NCBI GenBank assembly: GCA_964342805.1
Contig: CAYFHQ010000016.1
Coordinates: 1 to 47,144, forward strand
Reading direction: 5' to 3'
Source: CAYFHQ01 sp964342805
GTDB lineage: Bacteria > Bacillota > Clostridia > Peptostreptococcales > Acidaminobacteraceae
Length of the DNA stretch: 47,144 bases
Part shown: in pieces, positions 15,657 to 22,898 of the stretch
Position numbering within the stretch: the first letter of the stretch is position 1
Layout of the letters: each line of letters begins with the position of its first letter
Position numbers and translations under genes: made by a program
Notes under the pieces: model-generated
Databases searched by the model: none
What the model was told of the DNA's origin: nothing
The model's input: only the letters and a program-made list of their open reading frames with translations

Positions 15657-16673
15657 ATGAAAACACACTTAAAAATCGCGGCCATAGGTGGAGGGACGGG
15701 TTTGTCCATCCTCTTGCGTGGCCTAAAACAAGTTACAGACAATGTGACAGCCATCGTTTCCGTGGGAGACGACGGGGGTGGGTCAGGCATCCTACGGGAG
15801 GATTTAGGTATGTTACCCCCGGGGGATATACGAGCCTGCATTCTTGCCCTTGCCAACACAGAACCCTTGATGGAGGACCTGATCCAGTATCGGTTTAAGG
15901 AAGGCCAGCTATCGGGTCAGAATTTTGGCAACCTCATGCTGGCAGCCATGGTAGGAATATCTGATAATTTTGAGGACGCTATTCAGAAGTTCAGTGACAT
16001 CTTTGCCATAACCGGCAGGGTCCTACCGGTCACCACTTCTGAAATGATCCTCAAGGCCAAACTCAGCGATGGGTCTTGGGTAACCGGGGAATCAAAGATT
16101 CCAAGGATTGCCCAGCGTCGTGGGGCCCGGATAGAAGAACTGCTTCTGGAGGGAGACCAACCGTCAGCCCTGGAGGACGCCATTTTAGCCATACTCAATG
16201 CAGATATCGTGGTTCTGGGGCCAGGTAGCCTCTACACCAGTGTCATTCCCAACTTACTGGTGGACGGCGTGAGGGAGGCCCTGCAGGTTACGGAAGCCAA
16301 GCGGATCTATGTACCCAATATCATGACCCAACCGGGTGAAACAGACGGCTATACGGTGAAAGACCATGTCCATGAACTCATGAAACATAGTGCTATGGGC
16401 ATTGTAGACTTTGTCTTTGCCAATACCACTGTCTTGGACTTGCAAACGGCCCGCAACTACGCGGCTGAGAAGTCCTATCCCGTGGAGTTGACCCAAATGG
16501 ATCGGCAATGGTTATCGGACAACCACATTGGTGTGATTGAAGGGAGTTTCTGTGAAGTCTACAAGGGCTATGTCCGCCATGACGCTGCCAAAATGGCAGA
16601 CCACATGGTCACCCTGATCGACACCAAGGTCTACCGTAACAAGCGCTATATGACTCCCCTAGATCAGACCTAG
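15657..16673 (+). CDS. yvcK: Gluconeogenesis factor YvcK (CofD/UPF0052 family)
   Basis: YvcK binds UDP-sugars and is needed in Firmicutes for growth on gluconeogenic carbon and for cell-wall homeostasis. The 338-residue product has the family blocks AAIGGGTGLSILLRGLK, IVSVGDDGGGSGILRE, GMLPPGDIRACILALA, GQNFGNLMLAAM, VVLGPGSLYTSVIPNLLV and YVPNIMTQPGETDGYT. It follows rapZ by 5 nt, and the normal next gene (whiA) is displaced 2.4 kb downstream by tnaA and a Nudix gene. A 7-bp inverted repeat overlaps the stop codon (16656-16676), followed by an imperfect terminator-like hairpin at 16688-16745. Confidence 0.93.
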   Translation: MKTHLKIAAIGGGTGLSILLRGLKQVTDNVTAIVSVGDDGGGSGILREDLGMLPPGDIRACILALANTEPLMEDLIQYRFKEGQLSGQNFGNLMLAAMVGISDNFEDAIQKFSDIFAITGRVLPVTTSEMILKAKLSDGSWVTGESKIPRIAQRRGARIEELLLEGDQPSALEDAILAILNADIVVLGPGSLYTSVIPNLLVDGVREALQVTEAKRIYVPNIMTQPGETDGYTVKDHVHELMKHSAMGIVDFVFANTTVLDLQTARNYAAEKSYPVELTQMDRQWLSDNHIGVIEGSFCEVYKGYVRHDAAKMADHMVTLIDTKVYRNKRYMTPLDQT

Positions 16674-16743
16674 GGGCAAGTGAATGAAAGAAGGGTAAGG
16701 GATGGAAATGTGTCTAGGGCGCATCTTCATCCCTTTTGTCTTC

Positions 16744-16772
16744 TTGCTTGGAAATCGTTTACCTGTTAAAAT
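16744..16772 (+). promoter_or_regulatory. Promoter of tnaA
   Basis: TTGCTT (16744-16749) and TAAAAT (16767-16772) with 17-bp spacing; the -10 box is extended (TGTTAAAAT). A start near 16779 gives a leader of about 215 nt before tnaA. Confidence 0.6.
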
Positions 16773-16816
16773 AATTGTGTAGCTGCCAAACAAAAATTTT
16801 AACTCTTGGAAGCACG

Positions 16817-16961
16817 ACATTCGGATTTGCGAAGTCAACCGGACGCGCCCTGGCGTGATCCACCATGCCTTTAAGAAAGTCCACAATTTTAGCTCAGAAG
16901 AAATGACACTTGGATTTGCGAAGGTTGCACTACATACTGCACCTTTAAAAAAGTCCGCCTT
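16817..16961 (+). promoter_or_regulatory. Tandem structured element in the tnaA leader (riboswitch-like candidate)
   Basis: Two copies of the same element lie in tandem. Copy A has GGATTTGCGAAG at 16823-16834 and CCTTTAAGAAAGTCC at 16868-16882. Copy B has the same first block at 16912-16923 and CCTTTAAAAAAGTCC at 16942-16956. In each, GGATTT can pair with AAAGTCC (one bulge), and the variable middle forms its own hairpin: 16841-16861 in A; GGTTGCA with TGCACC in B. Conserved strands with variable hairpins between them are what an aptamer looks like. The end of copy B (CCGCCT, 16955-16960) can also pair with the tnaA ribosome site (AGGCG, 16984-16988). I recognise no known riboswitch class in it. 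Confidence 0.5.
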
Positions 16962-16994
16962 ACAACAATTTATCTTATTGAGGAGGCGCTTTTT

Positions 16995-18377
16995 ATGGCG
17001 AAACGTATTCCAGAACCGTTCAAAATTAAAATGGTTGAGAACCTAAACATGATCAGCCGAGAAGAAAGAGAACAAAAATTAATTGAAGCAGGGTACAACC
17101 CATTTTCACTCCGTGCTGAAGACGTGTACATTGATCTACTTACAGACAGTGGTACAGGTGCCATGAGTGACCGTCAGTGGGCAGCGCTGATGATGGGTGA
17201 CGAGTCCTATGCAGGTAGCCGAAGCTTCTACCGTCTTGCTGACACTGTAGAAGACATCACAGGCTACAAGTACACCATTCCAACCCACCAGGGCCGTGGT
17301 GCAGAGCAGGTAGTTTTCCCTAATATCATTAAGAAGCCGGGGGATTATGTTCTATCTAACATGCACTTTGACACAACAAAAGCCCACGTAGAAATTGCTG
17401 GGGGTCGTGCCATCAACCTGGTTGATGAAAAGGCATTTGACACGACAACTTATGACGATTTCAAGGGTGATTTTGACCTTGTGAAGTTGGAAGAGTTTAT
17501 TCAGAACCACAAACTAGAAGACATCTCTTGTATCGTGATTACTGCAACATGTAACTCTGCTGGTGGTCAGCCGATCTCCATGGCTAACATGAAGGGTGTT
17601 AAGGCTATCGCAGACAAGTACCAGCTACCTGTCTTTATTGACGCGGCCCGCTACGCAGAAAACTCCTACTTCATTAAAATGCGTGAAGAAGGTTATGCTG
17701 ACAAGTCCATTAAAGAGATTTCCCGAGAAATGTTTGACCTTGCTGACGGTTTCATGATGTCTGCAAAGAAGGACGGTCTTGTGAACATGGGTGGTATTGT
17801 TGGTATCAAGGACGACGAAGACCTGTATACAGCTTGTCGTTCCCTATGTGTGCCAATGGAAGGTTTCCCAACTTACGGCGGTCTATCCGGTCGTGACATG
17901 GAAGCCCTAGCAGTTGGCCTTGTGGAAGCGCTTGACTTTGACTACATGAACCACCGAATTGGTCAGATCCAGTACCTGGGCGATCGTCTAAGAGAAGCCG
18001 GTGTACCGATCCAGTACCCAACAGGTGGCCACGCAGTATTCGTTGACTGCAAGAAGATGTGTCCACATATTCCATTCCACCAGTTCCCAGCTCAGGCAGT
18101 GTGTAACGCTGTTTACCTAGAGTCGGGTGTACGTCCTGTGGAAATCGGTTCCTTCCTATTGGGCCGTGACCCGGACACTGGTGAAAACATTGAGTCTCCA
18201 CTGGAACTAATGCGACTAACGATCCCACGTCGTACCTACACGGACAACCACATGGACGTGGTTGCTGACGCTGTGATCAAGGTCTTCCAAAATGCTGACC
18301 AGCTAAAAGGTTTTGAGTTTGATTGGGAACCACAGGTTCTTCGTCACTTTACAGCGAAGCTGAAGCCAGTAGAATAA
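16995..18377 (+). CDS. tnaA: Tryptophanase (tryptophan indole-lyase)
   Basis: A PLP enzyme that splits tryptophan into indole, pyruvate and ammonia, giving carbon, nitrogen and a signalling molecule. The 460-residue length is normal. Landmarks: IDLLTDSGTGAMS, YTIPTHQGRGAEQV, CNSAGGQP, FIDAARYAENSYF and the PLP lysine in MSAKKDGL (Lys259, with Lys258 before it). Tryptophanase is preferred over tyrosine phenol-lyase because of VEIGSFLLGRDP (Ile where phenol-lyase has its substrate Arg) and the LRHFTAKLK end. It has AGGAGG, its own promoter, a long leader and a terminator, and shows codon choice of a highly expressed gene (GGT, CGT, AAC), unlike its neighbours. No tryptophan permease is adjacent. 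Confidence 0.93.
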   Translation: MAKRIPEPFKIKMVENLNMISREEREQKLIEAGYNPFSLRAEDVYIDLLTDSGTGAMSDRQWAALMMGDESYAGSRSFYRLADTVEDITGYKYTIPTHQGRGAEQVVFPNIIKKPGDYVLSNMHFDTTKAHVEIAGGRAINLVDEKAFDTTTYDDFKGDFDLVKLEEFIQNHKLEDISCIVITATCNSAGGQPISMANMKGVKAIADKYQLPVFIDAARYAENSYFIKMREEGYADKSIKEISREMFDLADGFMMSAKKDGLVNMGGIVGIKDDEDLYTACRSLCVPMEGFPTYGGLSGRDMEALAVGLVEALDFDYMNHRIGQIQYLGDRLREAGVPIQYPTGGHAVFVDCKKMCPHIPFHQFPAQAVCNAVYLESGVRPVEIGSFLLGRDPDTGENIESPLELMRLTIPRRTYTDNHMDVVADAVIKVFQNADQLKGFEFDWEPQVLRHFTAKLKPVE

Positions 18378-18458
18378 GCAATACAATGAATGTGCAACGT
18401 TTATTTGGGGTAAACGTTCGGGCTTGAAACATAAAGGGGAAGACTGTTTACAGTCTCG

Positions 18459-18495
18459 ACAGACCATCTACCAGGGGGTAGGTGGTCTGTTTTGT
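18459..18495 (+). terminator. Terminator downstream of tnaA
   Basis: ACAGACCATCTACC (18459-18472) pairs with GGTAGGTGGTCTGT (18477-18490, one G-T pair), followed by TTTGTATTT. A second, T-less hairpin (AACGTTTA/TAAACGTT, 18396-18418) lies just before it. Confidence 0.88.
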
Positions 18496-18561
18496 ATTTG
18501 TAGGAAAACACCATGAAAACTTTACACGAAACCGGGTGTTTCCTATCCCAAGGGGCTGTGG

Positions 18562-18567
18562 TATACT
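18562..18567 (+). promoter_or_regulatory. Extended -10 promoter of the Nudix-whiA-HPr unit
   Basis: TATACT at 18562-18567 is preceded by TG plus one base, an extended -10; the -35 region (about 18539) is weak. Confidence 0.4.
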
Positions 18568-18609
18568 ATAAAGATACAAAATGATACCAAAGCGGAGGAT
18601 GTGAAGTCT

Positions 18610-19023
18610 GTGAAGCACATTGTAAGTGCAGGTGGCGTCGTATTTCTTGGAAACTCCATATTGTTACTGAAAAAGATCAATGGGGACTGGGTACTTCCAA
18701 AGGGTAAAGTGGAAGAAAACGAGACCACAGATCAAACAGCATTACGGGAAGTACGAGAGGAAACAGGAATCAAGGCAGCAATTATTGGTAAGCTAGGGGA
18801 AACCCAATATCGGTTTAAGAATTGCTGGAGTAACAATCAAGTCATTGAAAAAACGGTTGTATGGTACATGATGGAGGCCAAGTCGACCAATACCCTACCC
18901 CAGCGGGAAGAGGGTTTTATCGACGCCAAATTCATCCACTTTAATCGTATTGAAGAAACGGTCAAGTATCCAGACGAACTGGATTTAATACAAAAGGCCT
19001 GTGAAGCATATATCAATAGGTGA
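18610..19023 (+). CDS. Nudix hydrolase
   Basis: A 137-residue MutT-like protein. The Nudix box GKVEENETTDQTALREVREETGI matches GX5EX7REUXEEXGU with all metal-binding glutamates. Nudix enzymes cleave nucleoside diphosphates linked to another group; the opening HIVSAGGVVF and the LPKGKVEENE segment are shared with diadenosine-polyphosphate and nucleotide-sugar cleaving members, but the substrate cannot be told. I chose the GTG at 18610, 11 nt after GGAGG; the GTG at 18601 is only 2 nt after it. Nudix genes are sometimes found by whiA; here the gene ends 5 nt before the whiA ATG. Confidence 0.85.
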   Translation: MKHIVSAGGVVFLGNSILLLKKINGDWVLPKGKVEENETTDQTALREVREETGIKAAIIGKLGETQYRFKNCWSNNQVIEKTVVWYMMEAKSTNTLPQREEGFIDAKFIHFNRIEETVKYPDELDLIQKACEAYINR

Positions 19024-19028
19024 TCCAA

Positions 19029-19988
19029 ATGTCATTTTCATCAAAATCAAAGAATGAGTTGTCGCGCATTCGGTCTGAGAGCCGTTGCTGTCAGATTGCT
19101 GAACTGTCGGCCCTGGTACGCATTAGTGGTGCCATCCGCCTTAAGGGACGGTCTCGCGTCGACTTGAGTATTGTCACAGAGAATTCTGCAGTTGCCCGGT
19201 TAGTTTTCACACTATTCAAGAAAAACTTTAATATCCATACGGAAGTTGAGGTTCAGAAGAATAGGACCTTGAAAAAAGGGAATGCATATAAAGTTGAATA
19301 TCCCAATGCCTCTGAGGTACTACAAACATTGGGGATCCTCACCAAAGAGGATGGTCTCTTCCGGATTAATGATTCCATCCCTGAAGACTTGGTGAAAGAC
19401 CAATGTTGTCGTCGTGCCTATATTCGGGGTGCTTTCCTGGGTGGCGGTTCAGTAAGTGATCCAGAGAAGGCCTACCATATGGAGTTTATCACCCATAATG
19501 AGGAGTACGGGTCTGCCCTGCAAGCAGTGATCAATACCTTTGATTTAAATGCAAAGTTGATTGAACGGAAGAACAATCACATTGTATACTTGAAAGAGGG
19601 GGATCAGATTGTTGACCTGCTCAATATCATCGGTGCCCACCATGCCCTTTTAGACTTTGAAAATGTCCGTATCTTAAAGCAAATGCGGAACAATGTCAAC
19701 CGGCTGGTCAATTGTGAAACAGCCAACCTGAACAAGACGGTCAATGCCGCCCTGAGACAGGTAAGAGATATCGAATTCATTCGAGACACCGTAGGCTTGG
19801 CTAGCCTACCGGAAGGCATTCGGGAGTTGGCTCAAATACGCCTAGAAAATCGAGAGGCCAGCCTGGTCGAGTTGGGCGGGCTTTTGAGTACACCCATAGG
19901 AAAATCCGGTGTAAACCACCGTTTTAAGAAGATCCATAAAATTGCAGATCAATATCGGGAGAAGGAAGGTGTCATGACCCATGATTAA
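19029..19988 (+). CDS. whiA: Sporulation/cell-division regulator WhiA
   Basis: WhiA combines an N-terminal LAGLIDADG homing-endonuclease-like fold (about 1-210) with a C-terminal helix-turn-helix (about 225-310). It is a developmental activator in Streptomyces; in Firmicutes it affects cell division and chromosome segregation. Landmarks: MSFSSKSKNEL, RGAFLGGGSVSDPEKAYHMEF, NCETANLNKTVNAALRQVRDIEFI and ANLNKTV-type HTH with LPEGIRELAQIRLENREASLVELGGLL. The ATG at 19029 is preferred to the GTG at 19020: AGGTGA precedes it and family members begin MSFSS. Its last 8 nt overlap the HPr gene. Confidence 0.95.
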   Translation: MSFSSKSKNELSRIRSESRCCQIAELSALVRISGAIRLKGRSRVDLSIVTENSAVARLVFTLFKKNFNIHTEVEVQKNRTLKKGNAYKVEYPNASEVLQTLGILTKEDGLFRINDSIPEDLVKDQCCRRAYIRGAFLGGGSVSDPEKAYHMEFITHNEEYGSALQAVINTFDLNAKLIERKNNHIVYLKEGDQIVDLLNIIGAHHALLDFENVRILKQMRNNVNRLVNCETANLNKTVNAALRQVRDIEFIRDTVGLASLPEGIRELAQIRLENREASLVELGGLLSTPIGKSGVNHRFKKIHKIADQYREKEGVMTHD

Positions 19989-20247
19989 AAAAACACTGAA
20001 AATTACCAATGACTCCGGGTTGCACGCTAGGGCAGCTGGACGTTTTGTCGAACTGACCAACCAGTTTGGTTCGGAAATATACATTTCCATGGATCATATT
20101 ATGATCGATGGGAAGAGTATCATGGGAATTATCTCCATGGGTATTCAAAAAGATGCTGAAATCGTTATATCCGTTGAGGGTGTTGACGAGCGAGAAGCCA
20201 TGGACGCCATTGAAGGCCTGCTTCTCAATGAACTTGCAAATATGTAA
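19981..20247 (+). CDS. HPr family phosphocarrier protein
   Basis: An 88-residue HPr fold. Both regulatory positions are present: His15 in GLHARAAG, the PTS phosphorylation site, and Ser46 in DGKSIMGI, the HPr-kinase site used for carbon catabolite repression. It can therefore be a true PTS HPr, unlike Crh proteins that lack the His. The gene overlaps whiA by 8 nt, which is the common rapZ-yvcK-whiA-crh/HPr arrangement. No enzyme I gene is near, so whether this is the main HPr or a paralogue is unknown. A 7-bp hairpin without T-tract (20263-20280) follows. Confidence 0.9.
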   Translation: MIKKTLKITNDSGLHARAAGRFVELTNQFGSEIYISMDHIMIDGKSIMGIISMGIQKDAEIVISVEGVDEREAMDAIEGLLLNELANM

Positions 20248-20341
20248 GAGGGTATGCCAAAGGTAATCCTAAAGGATTACATACAAACAGCCGATATATG
20301 CTATAGTAAATCTTTAACTTTCGTAACAAAGATCAATATTC

Positions 20342-20371
20342 TTGTACAAGCGACAATGGATGCACTATGAT
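20342..20371 (+). promoter_or_regulatory. Promoter of the HD-GYP gene
   Basis: TTGTAC (20342-20347) and TATGAT (20366-20371) with 18-bp spacing, about 33 bp before the start codon. Confidence 0.5.
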
Positions 20372-20403
20372 AGGGATATATCACTTGCAGCATGGAGGCT
20401 GAC

Positions 20404-21540
20404 ATGAATCGAGTTTCTATTCGAGTTACCAACCTTAAAGTCGGTATGGTTTTAGGGGAGACTATTTATGATGCCAGCGGCAATGAATTGCTTGCAGAAG
20501 GCATTGTATTAAGACCCATTTATATAAACAAAATCGTTGAATTAGGCCGAGACACTGTGCTGGTTGTCGATGAACGGGACACTGTTGTGTTAACCACTCC
20601 TGCTGATTTTGAGGAGACCATTAATCGGGACATGCTGATCAAGGAAACCCGCAAAGAAGCTGGGGACCTGGTCAAGTCATGCATGGGCAACGCCCTGAGC
20701 CGCAATAGCGTGGAGATGGAAAAAATCTTTTTGGTGGTCAACAAGATCATCGACGAGATTTTTAGGAATGAAGACATTACCCTCAACCTGGCTGACCTTA
20801 AGTCCGTTGACGAGTATGTGTTCCAACACTCCGTGAATACCTGTGTCCTGACCATTATCACTGGGATCTACATGGGCTTCAACAAGGTTCGACTAGTTGA
20901 AGCAGGTGTGGGCGCCCTTTTACATGATATTGGCAAGGTCTTGGTGCCTCAAAACATCCTAAATAAAGAAGGTCGGCTCACAGCAGACGAGTTTGAAATT
21001 GTAAAGCGCCATACGGTGAGGGGATATGAAGTCCTCCGCAAGGTGGAAGGCATAAGCGAAGACGCAGCCTTGGTAGCCCTCCAACACCATGAACGGTTTG
21101 ATGGTGCTGGCTATCCAGAAGGTCTTAGCGGTGGAGACATCCATGTCTATTCCAAGATTGTTGCGGTTTCCGATGTCTTTGACGCCATTACGTCTGACCG
21201 GGTTTACTCCCAAAAGGAAGACCCCTACACGGCCATGGACTATATCCTGAGAACCTGCAATGAGCACTTTGACAAGGAAGTGGTACGTACCTTCCTTAAA
21301 GTGGTGGGTTACTATCCACTGGGACTCCACGTTTACTTGTCCACTGGTGACTACGGCGTAATTGTTCGAAAGAACAGGGAGACCCCTGTTGTTCGTGTTT
21401 TGGTTGATGGTCGAATGAACCCTGTCAAGGGCTACTATGAGATCGACATGAACAAGAACCCAAAGGTTCGAATTCATGACATTGACCCCGGTCGAGCCTA
21501 CTTGACCAAGAGCGTGACCACCAATTCCAACTCAGTATAA
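20404..21540 (+). CDS. HD-GYP domain protein, probable cyclic di-GMP phosphodiesterase
   Basis: The 378-residue protein has an N-terminal segment without recognisable fold (about 1-125) and an HD-GYP domain. Metal and signature residues are complete: HSVNTCVL, LLHDIGK (His174-Asp175), VKRHTVRGYEVL, LQHHERFDGAGYPEGLSG and VSDVFDAITSDRVY. Complete HD-GYP proteins hydrolyse c-di-GMP, lowering adhesion and raising motility in Clostridia; the H-NOX chemoreceptor upstream suggests a motile organism. The ATG at 20404 follows GGAGG at 20395-20399; the ATG at 20392 lies inside that site. Its transcript ends at a good terminator. Confidence 0.9.
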   Translation: MNRVSIRVTNLKVGMVLGETIYDASGNELLAEGIVLRPIYINKIVELGRDTVLVVDERDTVVLTTPADFEETINRDMLIKETRKEAGDLVKSCMGNALSRNSVEMEKIFLVVNKIIDEIFRNEDITLNLADLKSVDEYVFQHSVNTCVLTIITGIYMGFNKVRLVEAGVGALLHDIGKVLVPQNILNKEGRLTADEFEIVKRHTVRGYEVLRKVEGISEDAALVALQHHERFDGAGYPEGLSGGDIHVYSKIVAVSDVFDAITSDRVYSQKEDPYTAMDYILRTCNEHFDKEVVRTFLKVVGYYPLGLHVYLSTGDYGVIVRKNRETPVVRVLVDGRMNPVKGYYEIDMNKNPKVRIHDIDPGRAYLTKSVTTNSNSV

Positions 21541-21557
21541 GTGAAATAAGATATATG

Positions 21558-21587
21558 CCCCTACCCAATTTGGGATAGGGGTTTTTC
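21558..21587 (+). terminator. Terminator of the HD-GYP gene
   Basis: CCCCTACCC pairs with GGGATAGGGG (one bulged A), followed by TTTTTCT. Confidence 0.88.
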
Positions 21588-21605
21588 TAATGTAGAAAAA
21601 TACGG

Positions 21606-21611
21606 TATAAT
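21606..21611 (+). promoter_or_regulatory. Consensus -10 box before the lipoprotein-dnaE unit
   Basis: TATAAT at 21606-21611; the expected -35 position overlaps the T-tract of the preceding terminator and is weak. Confidence 0.45.
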
Positions 21612-21665
21612 TTATCGTAGAACAAGCATTCGATCAAACATCAGAAATTAGGGGGATTCCACTGT

Positions 21666-22889
21666 ATGAAACGGTATCTATATATTCTTATAACAAGCTT
21701 TTTGATTTTGGCCTTGGCAGGCTGCCAACAACCAGACGTAGGCGACCAGACCGACGTGACTGCAAGGGAATGGTCCTGGGTCCTGGATAGTGCCGATGGC
21801 ACGTCGGCAACCCTCTACCACAATTTAGAGAGTGAAGACAAGCTGGAGTGGTTGGAAAAAACGGTGAAAACCCGCCTAGAGTCTTCGGGTATTACCCTCC
21901 GCTTAGAAAAGAAGCCCATAATGGAACTGATTGATAAGTTGGAGCAGGAAAAAATCAATGAGATCGAGAGTGGAACCATTGACTTGATCCTGGTGGATGG
22001 TAGCGACATGGCCATGCTATATGAAAAAGACTTGGTCTATGGTCCCTTCCTCAATAAGGTGCCCAACTACCACACCAATGTCAACCCAGAAGACTACGAG
22101 TTCATGTACGCAGAAGGCCAGGAACTCAACTATAGCGCCCTGCCGGTTTTTAGAAACCAGTTGGCCATGGTCTATGACGAGGACGTCCTAGACGAACCAC
22201 CAGCCACCCTAGAGGAAATGATCGATTTGATCATGGCTTCACCAGGGTCCTTTACCTTCCCCATGCCTGACGACCAATCTGGTCGCCAGTTTATGGAGAC
22301 CTTCTTTGCCACCTTCTCAGATTATGAAACCCTCTATAGGGTCAACCCGACCCGGGAGGAAGTTGAGGCTGCGGTGGTACCTGCCCTTGAAAAACTCAGG
22401 GTGCTGAAAAATGCCCTCTATAAAAAGGGAGAGATCTACCCGGCAGACGAGGAACAGCAGGACATGCTTTTCTTTGAGGGCCAAATTGGTTTTGCTCTGA
22501 CGACCAACCCTGTCAAGGCCAGCAAACGATCGAGAATTGAGACATACCCCTTTGGCGCCCGGGCCTTTATCCCGGCAGGGGGTACCGTAGGGGACACCAT
22601 GTATATGGTCATTCCCTTCAATTCAGCCAACAAGTCAGCTGGGATGATCTTTGCCAATGAGACCCTAACGGCAGATGTCCAGTTGGCCAAGTACAAGCCT
22701 TCAGAGGGTTCAGACCTGCCAGTTGTTGACACGTCTCGTATGGATAGCGCAGAGGCCAAGAAGTTGACCACGGTCACCATTAAGCGGGCAGATATTAAAC
22801 AAGCCGATTTACTGGCGGGACGGATTCCGGACATGCCGGAACGAACATCCATGATCCTGGCAGAAATCTGGAGAGAAATTTTAGAGTAA
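21666..22889 (+). CDS. Solute-binding-like lipoprotein (YnjB-like), orphan
   Basis: A lipoprotein signal with lipobox LALAGC (Cys20) anchors this 407-residue protein to the outer face of the membrane. The rest has the look of a type-2 periplasmic-binding fold: IDLILVDGSDMAMLYEKDLVYGP, FRNQLAMVYDEDVLDEPPATLEEMIDLI and LFFEGQIGFALTTNPV, most like YnjB-type ABC substrate-binding proteins. No ABC permease or ATPase is near, and the gene ends 9 nt before dnaE, so it is read into the replicative polymerase gene. Its ligand is unknown. Orphan binding proteins can feed a distant transporter or act as sensors. Confidence 0.7.
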   Translation: MKRYLYILITSFLILALAGCQQPDVGDQTDVTAREWSWVLDSADGTSATLYHNLESEDKLEWLEKTVKTRLESSGITLRLEKKPIMELIDKLEQEKINEIESGTIDLILVDGSDMAMLYEKDLVYGPFLNKVPNYHTNVNPEDYEFMYAEGQELNYSALPVFRNQLAMVYDEDVLDEPPATLEEMIDLIMASPGSFTFPMPDDQSGRQFMETFFATFSDYETLYRVNPTREEVEAAVVPALEKLRVLKNALYKKGEIYPADEEQQDMLFFEGQIGFALTTNPVKASKRSRIETYPFGARAFIPAGGTVGDTMYMVIPFNSANKSAGMIFANETLTADVQLAKYKPSEGSDLPVVDTSRMDSAEAKKLTTVTIKRADIKQADLLAGRIPDMPERTSMILAEIWREILE

Positions 22890-22898
22890 GGAGCAAAC

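Noticed and set aside
16806..16874. Possible TnaC-like leader peptide with Trp, Asp and Pro in the tnaA leader
   Set aside because: Only a TTG with no ribosome site starts it. Kept only as an alternative thought to the tandem RNA element.
16855..17046. 63-codon frame overlapping the tnaA start
   Set aside because: Weak ribosome site and overlap with the well-supported tnaA start; it merely reads through copy B of the leader element.
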